64,000 nucleotides of DNA from Serratia plymuthica NBRC 102599 (GTDB taxonomy: Bacteria; Pseudomonadota; Gammaproteobacteria; Enterobacterales; Enterobacteriaceae), in the NCBI RefSeq assembly GCF_001590925.1, contig NZ_BCTU01000023.1, forward strand, positions 23,654 through 87,653, in the 5' to 3' direction. Both the position numbers and the translations under genes were made by a program. Each line of letters begins with the position of its first letter. Position 1 is the stretch's first letter. This document shows positions 7,067 to 15,513 of the stretch, piece after piece. Below the pieces are notes generated by a model. The model saw nothing but the letters and a program-made list of their open reading frames with translations, did no database searches and had not been told where the DNA came from.

Positions 7067-8791
7067 GTGATAAAGAGCTCGATAAAGATGTTGTTGCCAC
7101 TCGCCTCACGCCTGCTTGCCCTACTGGCAATGATTTTGCTCATTGGTCTGATGCCTTGGATTTCCGGCCGCGATCCCGCGCTCAGCCTGCTGCGGGCTCG
7201 CTCAAGCGAGCAAGAAGCGACGCCGGAAGCCCTGAACGCCATTCGCCAACGATTCGGTTTGGATGACGGGCCGCTGGTACTGCTTGGCCGGTGGTTTTCC
7301 GGGTTATTGCGGGGGGATGCCGGTAACTCCTGGATCTCGGGTCAGCCCGTGCTGGAAGGCATGCTGCAGGCCGCCGGAGTGTCTTTGATCCTGATGGCCT
7401 GCGCGCTCACGGTGGCGCTGTCGGTAGCACTGTTGTTGGCGTTGCCAACCCTGTGGCATGGCATGCGCGGCGACAGTCAGCGCCCTGTTGGCGTTCTGGC
7501 CGTAGCGCTGACCTCCCTGCCGGAATTTTTGCTGGCGGCACTGTTGCTGATTGTCGGCGCCGTCTGGTTGCGCTGGTTCCCGCCCTACGGCTGGCAAAGC
7601 CTCCAACACGCCGTTCTGCCCGCGCTGGCGCTGGGCCTGCCCGCTGGAGGATTGTTGGGCCTGTTGTTCAGCGACGGGCTGGCCGCAACCTTTTCTGAAC
7701 GCTGGTTGATCACCTGGAGTCTTGCCGGTATCTCCCGGAGGCAACGTCTCTTGGCGGTATTGCGCCGCACGTTGCCCGCCCTGTTGCCACAGATTGGTTT
7801 GGTGCTGGTAGGGCTTACCGGCGGTGCCATTGCCGTCGAGAAGGTCTTTGCCATTCCCGGTCTTGGTCGGGCGACCTTAGGCGCCGCCATCGCACAGGAT
7901 CTGCCTGCGCTGCAGTGCGGTATCCTGATTCTGCTGATGATCGCCTTCAGCGCCGGTTTCCTGGCGCAGGGAGCGCATTATCTGCTGCTGGGCCGCATCG
8001 CCGCGTCCCTGCCTAATGTGCAGCAACCCCAGCACAGCGCCAAAGGCAGTTATCTTGTCGCCGCAATCGCCGCGCTATTGCTGTGCCTACTGGTGCTGAG
8101 CGGGATCATCCGCGATCCGTTCGCGTCCCTGCATATGCGCCTGCAACCGCCCGGCCTGGCGTTACCCTTTGGCGCCGACGCCACCGGCAGGGACATTCTG
8201 GCGCGGGTCGCCCACGGCGCGGTGAATACCAGCCTGCTGGCGTTGGGCGTCAGCTTCGCTTCACTGATCCTCGGAATGCTATTTGGGTTGATGCCACGCC
8301 TGATGTGCGGGGTGATTGAACTGGCCAACGCCACGCCCCCCATCATGGCAGGCCTGTTGGTCATCGCCATTACAGGTCCTTCAGCCTACGGCGCCGCGTG
8401 CGCGGTGATGTTGGTCAGTTGGGCGCCGTTGGCGGCACACTGTGCCTCGTTATTGACGGAGGCGCGTACGCAGCCCTATATCCGCATGCTCCCCGTATTG
8501 GGGATAGGCCGCCTGCGTACGCTGACGCACTACCTGCTGCCGGCGTTAGTCGGGCCGTTGCTTCGTCACGCCATGCTTCGCTTGCCGGGTATTGCGCTGG
8601 CGCTGGCCGCGCTGGGTTTCCTCGGCCTGGGGCCTCAGCCGCCGGGTGCAGAATGGGGGCTGGTGCTGGCCGAAGCCATGCCTTATATCGAACGAGCGCC
8701 CTGGGGCGTTGTAACCCCGGTGGCCGCCCTGGTGTTACTGGCAGTGTTGGCGGTAACGCTGGCTAATGCCGCAGGCCAGCGCCGTGGCTGA
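7067..8791 (+). CDS. Fused ABC importer permease (NikB-NikC-like halves in one chain)
   Basis: The 574-residue membrane protein carries both permeases of a peptide/nickel-type importer. The N-terminal half (to about residue 315) resembles DppB/NikB, with an RQRFGLDD motif near residue 62 and an EKVFAIPGLGRA motif. The C-terminal half (from about 325) resembles DppC/NikC, with FGADATGRDILARVAHGA and a TRTHYLLPALVG-like coupling loop (LTHYLLPALVG). These are normally two genes. GTG at 7067 lies 2 bases after the binding-protein stop; ATG at 7088 is an alternative start. No frameshift is apparent: the frame is open throughout and keeps both sets of motifs. Confidence 0.85.
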   Translation: MIKSSIKMLLPLASRLLALLAMILLIGLMPWISGRDPALSLLRARSSEQEATPEALNAIRQRFGLDDGPLVLLGRWFSGLLRGDAGNSWISGQPVLEGMLQAAGVSLILMACALTVALSVALLLALPTLWHGMRGDSQRPVGVLAVALTSLPEFLLAALLLIVGAVWLRWFPPYGWQSLQHAVLPALALGLPAGGLLGLLFSDGLAATFSERWLITWSLAGISRRQRLLAVLRRTLPALLPQIGLVLVGLTGGAIAVEKVFAIPGLGRATLGAAIAQDLPALQCGILILLMIAFSAGFLAQGAHYLLLGRIAASLPNVQQPQHSAKGSYLVAAIAALLLCLLVLSGIIRDPFASLHMRLQPPGLALPFGADATGRDILARVAHGAVNTSLLALGVSFASLILGMLFGLMPRLMCGVIELANATPPIMAGLLVIAITGPSAYGAACAVMLVSWAPLAAHCASLLTEARTQPYIRMLPVLGIGRLRTLTHYLLPALVGPLLRHAMLRLPGIALALAALGFLGLGPQPPGAEWGLVLAEAMPYIERAPWGVVTPVAALVLLAVLAVTLANAAGQRRG

Positions 8792-8853
8792 CTGCGCATC
8801 CTCGCCCGGTTTGTAGTAACATACTACGATGACTCAGCCTGCGGAGATCGCCA

Positions 8854-9414
8854 ATGCACCATCTGATGCTAGACATTGAAACTCTGGACATAAAACCCAG
8901 CGCAGTGATCCTGGTGGTTGCCGCCGTATTTTTTGATCCCAAGACCGGCCAGCTCGGCGCGGAATTTGAAAACGCCGTCAGCAGCCAAAAAGATCAGCCT
9001 GGCAGAACCATCAGCCTGGATACCGTGGCCTGGTGGGCAAAGCAGTCTGACGAAGCACGCAAGCTGGCCTTTGCCGGAACCGAAAGCCTAAAGCGCGTAC
9101 TGACCAGCCTGAGCCGTTTTATCCATATGAACAGCACAGACAGAGTGAAGGTCTGGGGGAATGGCAAGGAATTCGATTGCGCGATCCTCGAGCATGCTTT
9201 CCAGCAGTTGGAAATGCCCTGCCCATGGAAGTTTTGGGACACGCAGGATGTGCGTACGGTGATCACCCTGGCCGAACTGCACGGCTTCAACCCGAAGAAA
9301 GAACGCCCTTTCGAAGGCACACCGCATCGGGCGCTGGACGACGCCAAACACCAGGCGCGTTACGTGGCGGATACGGTTTCCGCACTTTATTATCGCCAAG
9401 CCTCTGCCGTGTAA
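8854..9414 (+). CDS. DEDDh-family 3'-5' exonuclease
   Basis: 186 residues with all acidic catalytic motifs of DEDDh exonucleases: Exo I LDIETLD (residues 6-12), Exo II with a WGNGKEFDC segment (about 101-109), and Exo III HRALDDAKHQARY (about 158-170) containing the His and the last Asp. Proteins of this size resemble the Rv2179c-like/phage DexA-type nucleases rather than DnaQ or RNase T. GGAG precedes the ATG by 8 bases. Whether the substrate is RNA or DNA is unknown. It appears to be a single-gene unit between the importer operon and an efflux gene. Confidence 0.82.
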   Translation: MHHLMLDIETLDIKPSAVILVVAAVFFDPKTGQLGAEFENAVSSQKDQPGRTISLDTVAWWAKQSDEARKLAFAGTESLKRVLTSLSRFIHMNSTDRVKVWGNGKEFDCAILEHAFQQLEMPCPWKFWDTQDVRTVITLAELHGFNPKKERPFEGTPHRALDDAKHQARYVADTVSALYYRQASAV

Positions 9415-9524
9415 TGGGGGGTCGGCAAAATTAGCCCGTCGAACGCTTGTGCTTTGCCTCTTTCTATTTGACGCCAGAATCTCTACTCTACCTCTCTTTG
9501 TCACTAGGACGTGCTGTTTTTGTT

Positions 9525-10718
9525 ATGCAAAAATTTCTGTTTCTGCTTCTTAGCCTGGTGCTGCTCGGCCCGCTGGGCATCGATCTCTATCTGCCGACCA
9601 TTCCCGCTATCGCACTTGGCCTTAACAGCAGCGAAGCGCTGATTCAGTCCACCATTTCACTGTTCATTCTGGTGTTGGGCCTGGGGCAGGTTATCGCCGG
9701 CCCGCTGGTGGATAACTATGGCCGCAAGCCGGTCGCATTGGCCGGCGTCGTTATCTACATGATCGGCGCGGCAATGGCGGCATTGGCGACCACACCAACG
9801 GTGTTTGTTGCCTCACGCCTGCTGCAGGGCGTTGCAGTGTGTTGTACGGCGGTAGTGGCGTTCAGCGGCGTACGTGACCGACTGAACGGCGACGACGCTG
9901 CACGTGCCTACGGTTTTCTCAACGGCACGCTGAATATTATTCCTGCGCTGGCGCCGCTGCTCGGCGGGTTGCTGGCGGAAGCTTTCGGCTGGCGCGCCCC
10001 GTTCTGGTTCCTGGTTTGCTATGCCCTTGCGGTGCTGGTACTGATCGCCCTGCGTCTGCCGGAAACCCGGCCGGCGGATACCGTTAGAGTCAAAGGATTG
10101 CCGGTGCGGCAATATGCACGCATCCTCAGCGATCGCAACTTCCTGTCCTTCGCCGTGGTGAACTCAGGGGCAATGGGAATGGCGTTAACCTATGTTTCGC
10201 TGGCGCCGAACGTGCTGATGGGCACCGCCGAGCTGACGCCGCTGCAGTTCTCGCTGGTATTTGGCGCCAACGGCTTTTGGATCATGCTGGTGAGTTATTT
10301 CGCCAACCGCATTATTCACAAAGTCGGCCGGCCGATTTGCCTGGCGACCGGCGGAGTATTGATGGGGATCGGCTGCATTGGGCTGTTATTGGGCGTTAGC
10401 CTGCTTTCCGGCGCGGCGCAAACCCACTGGCTGGCGTATATGCTCCCGGTCGCCTTCGCCTGTGCGGGCCTGGCGTTTGTGATGGGCCCGGCAACCAGCT
10501 ACGCGCTGGAGCCATACTCCAATGAAGCCGGCGTCGCTTCGGCGTTGGTGGGCTTTGTGCAGATGGCCGGCGGCGCAGCGCTGGGCCTGTTGGCAATGGC
10601 AATGCCGTTGCCACCGAAGCTGTCGCTGGCGTTGGTCATGCTGGCGGGCTGCTTGCTGGCGCTGCACGCACGGCAGCGCAGCAAGCAAATTAAAAGTCAG
10701 TTGAAGAAAATTGCCTGA
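9525..10718 (+). CDS. Bcr/CflA-family MFS drug efflux transporter
   Basis: A 397-residue major facilitator protein with about 12 membrane helices. The N-terminus (LGPLGIDLYLPTIPAIA) and the motif after helix 2 (GPLVDNYGRKPVALAG) are typical of the Bcr/CflA drug:H+ antiporter group. A frame extends upstream to 9447, but ATG 9525 starts exactly where the family starts. Substrates in the family include bicyclomycin, chloramphenicol and sulfonamides; none can be assigned here. Its end lies 3 bases from the convergent dadX stop. Confidence 0.85.
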   Translation: MQKFLFLLLSLVLLGPLGIDLYLPTIPAIALGLNSSEALIQSTISLFILVLGLGQVIAGPLVDNYGRKPVALAGVVIYMIGAAMAALATTPTVFVASRLLQGVAVCCTAVVAFSGVRDRLNGDDAARAYGFLNGTLNIIPALAPLLGGLLAEAFGWRAPFWFLVCYALAVLVLIALRLPETRPADTVRVKGLPVRQYARILSDRNFLSFAVVNSGAMGMALTYVSLAPNVLMGTAELTPLQFSLVFGANGFWIMLVSYFANRIIHKVGRPICLATGGVLMGIGCIGLLLGVSLLSGAAQTHWLAYMLPVAFACAGLAFVMGPATSYALEPYSNEAGVASALVGFVQMAGGAALGLLAMAMPLPPKLSLALVMLAGCLLALHARQRSKQIKSQLKKIA

Positions 10719-10721
10719 GGT

Positions 10722-11795
10722 TTACGCCTCGACGGTGACTGGCACTCTCGCGGCCAGCGCCGTCAGCAACTCATAACCCAACGTGCCTGCCGCTGCGGCG
10801 ACATCGTCAACCGGCAGGTGCCGCCCCCACAATTCCACTTCCGCACCAATGTCAGCGCCTGGACAGGGCGTCAGATCAACCGCCAGCATATCCATGGAGA
10901 CCGTGCCCACCGTATGCGTCAACACGCCATCTACCCAAACCGGCGTGCCGCTCGGCGCATGGCGAGGATAACCGTCCGCATAACCGCAGGCCACTACGCC
11001 GATACGCTGCGCAGTCTTGGCGCTGTAACGCCAGCCATAACCGACACGATCACCACTTTTCAACGTCTGAACGCCAATGATTTCGCTACTTAACGTCATG
11101 GTAGCCTGCAAGCCGCTGTCGGCGATATCACGCCACTGGCCGCTTGGCGATGCGCCATACAGCACTATGCCTGGCCGCACCCAACTGCCGTGAGTTTGCG
11201 GATGCCACAACGTAGCGGCGGAGTTCGCCAGGCAGCGCGGCAAAGGGATTCCAGCCGCCGCACCCTCAATGACAGTCATTTGCTCTGCCACGCCCTGCGG
11301 GCCGTCGGCGGTGGCAAAGTGGCTCATCAGCGTCAGGCTGGCGATATTGCCCATCTCCCGCGCTTGCAACCAAACGCTGTGCAAACGATCCGGGGAAAAG
11401 CCCAGGCGATTCATCCCGCTGTTCACTTTCAGATAAACATCCAGCGGCGCGGACAGTTTGGCTACCGCTATCGCTGCCAGTTGCCAGTCGCTGTGTACCG
11501 AGGTAGTTAAACGATAGCGGTCGAGCAGGAGCAAATCTTGTGGCTTGAAAAAACCTTCCAGCAGCAGAATCGGCCCTTGCCAGCCGGACTCTCGCAGTAA
11601 AATGGCCTCGGCGAGATCCAGCAAGGCGAAACCGTCGGTTTGCCCCAGGCTACGCCAGACATGTTTGATTCCGTGGCCATAAGCATTGGCTTTTACTACC
11701 GACCAAATTTTGGCGCTGGGGGCGAAACGACGAATCACCTGCAGGTTATTTTCAAAAGCGGAAAGATGCAGCGTGGCGGTAATCGGGCGAGGCAT
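10722..11795 (-). CDS. dadX: Catabolic alanine racemase DadX
   Basis: PLP-dependent racemase converting L- to D-alanine for breakdown by DadA. The 357-residue protein has the PLP-lysine motif VKANAYGHG (residues about 33-41), the RVGYGWRY segment with the catalytic tyrosine, and VSMDML. It is very close to E. coli DadX over its length. ATG 11795 is chosen because CAGGAGA precedes it and the family starts MPRPI/MTRPI; the frame upstream to 11852 has no such support. It lies downstream of dadA with a short gap, as in E. coli. Confidence 0.94.
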   Translation of the reverse strand: MPRPITATLHLSAFENNLQVIRRFAPSAKIWSVVKANAYGHGIKHVWRSLGQTDGFALLDLAEAILLRESGWQGPILLLEGFFKPQDLLLLDRYRLTTSVHSDWQLAAIAVAKLSAPLDVYLKVNSGMNRLGFSPDRLHSVWLQAREMGNIASLTLMSHFATADGPQGVAEQMTVIEGAAAGIPLPRCLANSAATLWHPQTHGSWVRPGIVLYGASPSGQWRDIADSGLQATMTLSSEIIGVQTLKSGDRVGYGWRYSAKTAQRIGVVACGYADGYPRHAPSGTPVWVDGVLTHTVGTVSMDMLAVDLTPCPGADIGAEVELWGRHLPVDDVAAAAGTLGYELLTALAARVPVTVEA

Positions 11796-11867
11796 GGATT
11801 CTCCTGCGGACTGGCGGTTGACGTCACGGGCCAGCGCCCGTGACGTCAGCATTATAAATTAAGAGGA

Positions 11868-13172
11868 TTAACGCGCTGGATGCACATCGTTCAAGGGTGT
11901 GGGGTGCTCGTTGCGAAAGTCGGCGCTGTATCGCGCCACCGCCAGATCGTCTGAAGGGATAGCCGGCGTGATTCCGGAAATCAGATCGGAAAGCAATTGC
12001 CCGGAGCCGCACGCCATGGTCCAGCCCAAAGTACCGTGCCCGGTATTGAGGAACAGGTTTTTCAACGAAGTCTTGCCGACAATCGGCGTGCCGTCCGGCG
12101 TCATCGGACGCAGACCGGTCCAGAAAGTCGCCTCTTCAATCCGCCCGCCGTTAGGGTAGAGATCGCGTACCACCATTTCCAGCGTTTCCCGACGTTTCGG
12201 CTCCAACTGGGTATTAAAACCGACAATTTCCGCCATACCACCGACGCGAATGCGTTTGTCGAAACGGGTAATGGCGATTTTGTAGGTTTCATCCAGCACG
12301 GTCGAGAACGGCGCCGCAGCTTCATCCGTAATAGGAATGGTCAGTGAATAGCCTTTCAACGGATAAACCGGGATCGAGACCAGATCGCGCAACAGTGCGG
12401 TGGAGTAAGAGCCGAAAGCCACGACGTAGCTGTCAGCCTTGAACACTTCTGCACCGCACTGCACACCGCTGATCTGATCGCCGTCGACCAGCAGACGATC
12501 AACACTGCGGTTATACAAGAAGGTGACGCCCGCCTGCTGTGCCAACTTGGCCAGTTGCTGAGTAAACAGCTGGCAGTCACCGGTTTCATCATTGGGCAAT
12601 TGCAGACCGCCGGTCAGCTTGTGCGCGACCTGCGCCAGTGCAGGTTCAACCGTCGCCAGTTGGTGAGCTTCCAGCAGTTTATAGGGCACGCCCGCCTCCT
12701 CCAGCACGGCAATGTCTTTCGCCGCACTTTCGAACTGCTGCGGGGTGCGAAACAGCTGCAGCGTGCCACCCTGACGCCCTTCATACTGGATGCCGGTATC
12801 CTGACGCAGCGCCTTGATGCAGTCACGGCTGTATTCCGCCAGCCGCACCATCCGCCCTTTATTGGTCATGTAGTGTGAGGTATCGCAGTTTTTCAGCATT
12901 TGCCACATCCAGCTCAACTGGAAACTGCTGCCATCCAGGCGCACCGCCAACGGCGCATGGCGTTGGAACATCCATTTGATGGCTTTCAACGGCACACCCG
13001 GCGCAGCCCACGGAGCCGCATAGCCCGGCGAGATTTGGCCGGCATTCGCCGCGCTGGTTTCCATTGCCGGGCCAGGCTGGCGATCGATTACCGTCACCTC
13101 GTGACCGGCCTTCGCCAAATACCAGGCGCTGGCAACACCCACCACCCCACTACCTAAAATTACCACTCGCAT
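11868..13172 (-). CDS. dadA: D-amino acid dehydrogenase, DadA
   Basis: FAD-dependent, membrane-associated dehydrogenase that oxidises D-alanine to pyruvate and ammonia. 434 residues; the N-terminus has the dinucleotide-binding fold ([15 protein letters not shown], residues 5-19, then an acidic residue ending strand 2 in VTVID). [15 protein letters not shown] motif and [14 protein letters not shown] near the end are typical DadA sequences. First gene of dadAX. A CRP-like site lies about 95 bases upstream of the start, consistent with the catabolite control known for E. coli dadAX. Confidence 0.95.
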   Translation of the reverse strand: MRVVILGSGVVGVASAWYLAKAGHEVTVIDRQPGPAMETSAANAGQISPGYAAPWAAPGVPLKAIKWMFQRHAPLAVRLDGSSFQLSWMWQMLKNCDTSHYMTNKGRMVRLAEYSRDCIKALRQDTGIQYEGRQGGTLQLFRTPQQFESAAKDIAVLEEAGVPYKLLEAHQLATVEPALAQVAHKLTGGLQLPNDETGDCQLFTQQLAKLAQQAGVTFLYNRSVDRLLVDGDQISGVQCGAEVFKADSYVVAFGSYSTALLRDLVSIPVYPLKGYSLTIPITDEAAAPFSTVLDETYKIAITRFDKRIRVGGMAEIVGFNTQLEPKRRETLEMVVRDLYPNGGRIEEATFWTGLRPMTPDGTPIVGKTSLKNLFLNTGHGTLGWTMACGSGQLLSDLISGITPAIPSDDLAVARYSADFRNEHPTPLNDVHPAR

Positions 13173-13266
13173 CGCTGACTCCAGCTCAAGGCTTCACAAA
13201 GCATAATCTTCTGCTCACAGGAAATTAACTCAGTGGAAAAATCCGTCCAACATCTTCGTCATCAAA

Positions 13267-13282
13267 CGTGACAACATTCACA
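13267..13282. promoter_or_regulatory. CRP-like site upstream of dadA
   Basis: CGTGACAACATTCACA matches the CRP consensus TGTGA-N6-TCACA at nine of ten positions. It lies 95-110 bases before the dadA start codon, a usual distance for an activating site. Confidence 0.7.
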
Positions 13283-13381
13283 ATTAATTTATCGTTCATG
13301 GCCGCGCCTTTTGCAATACCTACCTATAAATAGCGATAAGATGTCGTCCAAGGCCAGTTTTAGAGAGCAACAGCCGCTGAT

Positions 13382-13409
13382 ATGCTATCAATGCTAGCAT
13401 TGATAGCAT
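13382..13409. repeat. Perfect 28-bp palindrome
   Basis: The half-site ATGCTATCAATGCT is followed exactly by its reverse complement, with no loop. An eight-base A-run follows one base later on the plus strand. On neither strand does a T-run follow the hairpin, so it is not a normal terminator. It may be a protein-binding site for an unknown regulator of dadA or ycgB. Confidence 0.75.
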
Positions 13410-13708
13410 CAAAAAAAACCGGGATGCGCAACAAGCTTTTAACAGAATATAAAAACGAAACACGCGCATTTAAACAGAATAAAAAACCAATAAAGCATCC
13501 TTTTATCGCCATAACCTTTTACCGATGGTCGAGTCTGCCATAGCAGAAAAAACTCAGGGCAAAATCCCCCCGGCTCCCCGTTGTGGAGAGGTTGCAGGCA
13601 GATCGTTGAATTTTTACGCTTTATATCATTATTCCCTACGCGCAGTTTGAGCTACGATTGATACAGGGTCTGCCGTTCGAGCAAGGTCCGTAATAAGAGG
13701 GTGCGCTG

Positions 13709-15244
13709 ATGACTACTTCAACACATGATAAGGTCAAGGAAGATAAGCGTCTGAGCGATGGACCGGACTGGACGTTCGAGTTGCTGCAGGTGTATCTGGA
13801 GCACATCGATCGCGTAGCCAAACATTACAAGCTCGACACCTACCCGCATCAGATCGAGGTTATCACCTCAGAGCAGATGATGGACGCCTATTCGAGCGTG
13901 GGCATGCCGATTAACTATACCCATTGGTCATTCGGTAAAAAATTCATTGAAACCGAGCAGCGCTATAAGCATGGGCAACAGGGGCTGGCGTATGAAATCG
14001 TTATCAACTCCAACCCCTGCATCGCCTATCTGATGGAAGAAAATACCATCACCATGCAGGCCCTGGTGATGGCGCATGCCTGCTATGGGCACAACTCCTT
14101 CTTCAAAAATAATTACCTGTTCCGCAGTTGGACCGATGCCAGTTCGATCGTCGACTACCTGCTGTTCGCCCGCCATTACATCAGCCAATGCGAAGAGCGT
14201 TACGGCGTTGAGGAAGTAGAAAAACTGCTCGACTCCTGCCATGCGCTGATGAACTACGGCGTGGACCGTTACAAACGGCCGCAGAAAATTTCGCTGATAG
14301 AAGAAAAAGCGCGACAGAAAAGCCGTGAGGAGTACCTGCAAAGCCAGGTAAATACGCTGTGGAAAACCCTGCCGCGGGTCGAACGCGAAGAGGCGCCTGA
14401 ACAGGCCCGCCGCTATCCGAGCGAACCTCAGGAAAACATTCTCTACTTTATGGAAAAAAATGCGCCACTGCTTGAGCCTTGGCAGCGTGAGGTTCTGCGC
14501 ATCGTGCGCAAAGTGAGCCAGTATTTTTATCCGCAGAAACAAACCCAGGTGATGAACGAAGGCTGGGCGACATTCTGGCACTATACCATTCTCAATCACC
14601 TGTACGACGAAGGCCGGGTCACCGAGCGTTTCATGCTGGAATTCCTGCACAGCCACACTAACGTGGTGTACCAGCCGCCGTACAACAGCCCGTACTACAA
14701 CGGCATCAACCCTTATGCGCTGGGCTTTGCCATGTTCCAGGACATCAAGCGCATTTGCCAATCGCCGACGGAAGAAGATCGTTACTGGTTCCCGGATATC
14801 GCCGGTAAAGACTGGCTGGAGACCTTGCATTTCGCCATGCGCGACTTCAAGGATGAGAGCTTTATCAGCCAGTTCCTGTCACCCAAGATCATGCGTGATT
14901 TTCGGCTGTTCACCGTGCTGGATGACGACCGCAATAACTATCTGGAAATTGCGGCTATTCACAATGAAGCCGGTTACCGGGCGATTCGCCAAGAGCTGTC
15001 TGCGCAATATAACCTGAGCAACCATGAACCTAACATTCAGATTTGGAATGTGGATTTACGCGGCGATCGTTCGTTGACGCTGCGCTACATCCCGCAAGAT
15101 CGCGCGCCGCTGGACAAGAGCCGTCGCGAAGTGATGAAACATCTGCATCGCCTGTGGGGCTTCGACATTATTCTGGAACAGCAGAACGAAGACGGTAGCG
15201 TCGAGTTGTTGGATCGTTGCCCGCCACGCCCGGCGCCACTGTGA
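13709..15244 (+). CDS. ycgB: SpoVR-family protein YcgB
   Basis: 511-residue cytoplasmic protein of the SpoVR family, widely conserved in bacteria and of unknown biochemical role; in E. coli it is RpoS-dependent. It begins with the usual DWTFELLQVYLEHI region and carries the conserved VMNEGWATFWHYTI segment (about residues 279-292), with a His that suggests a metal or nucleotide site. GAGGGT lies shortly before the ATG. It is adjacent to dadA in opposite orientation, exactly as in E. coli. Confidence 0.93.
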   Translation: MTTSTHDKVKEDKRLSDGPDWTFELLQVYLEHIDRVAKHYKLDTYPHQIEVITSEQMMDAYSSVGMPINYTHWSFGKKFIETEQRYKHGQQGLAYEIVINSNPCIAYLMEENTITMQALVMAHACYGHNSFFKNNYLFRSWTDASSIVDYLLFARHYISQCEERYGVEEVEKLLDSCHALMNYGVDRYKRPQKISLIEEKARQKSREEYLQSQVNTLWKTLPRVEREEAPEQARRYPSEPQENILYFMEKNAPLLEPWQREVLRIVRKVSQYFYPQKQTQVMNEGWATFWHYTILNHLYDEGRVTERFMLEFLHSHTNVVYQPPYNSPYYNGINPYALGFAMFQDIKRICQSPTEEDRYWFPDIAGKDWLETLHFAMRDFKDESFISQFLSPKIMRDFRLFTVLDDDRNNYLEIAAIHNEAGYRAIRQELSAQYNLSNHEPNIQIWNVDLRGDRSLTLRYIPQDRAPLDKSRREVMKHLHRLWGFDIILEQQNEDGSVELLDRCPPRPAPL

Positions 15245-15513
15245 TTAGATATGCTATGGGTCGGCCACTTCGTGATTGCGAGGTGGCCAACACTTTCACG
15301 CAGCCTCTTATCAAAGACACTATGCATTGAAACTAATTACTCGTAACTTTCGATAAATAAATTTGCATGGTGAGGGAAAAATCCTAAAGCATCACTGAAA
15401 AGTGTTTTTTCTTTACAAACCCAACATGCCCTTGCACTATCCTTGCGTCCTCATTACAAGTAGCACTTACATTGTAATATTTTTATAAATCCTGTGGTTA
15501 TCTAGGTGACTCA

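Larger units (their letters stand above)
13173..13708. other. dadA-ycgB divergent intergenic region
   Basis: This 536-base AT-rich gap separates divergent dadA and ycgB. It holds a CRP-like site near dadA and a perfect 28-bp palindrome in the middle. I see no convincing small gene. Promoters for both genes must lie here; lrp control of dadAX is known in E. coli, but I could not place a specific Lrp site. Confidence 0.6.

Noticed and set aside
13382..13409. Palindrome considered as a terminator for dadA or ycgB
   Set aside because: It lies upstream of both genes and no T-run follows on either strand.
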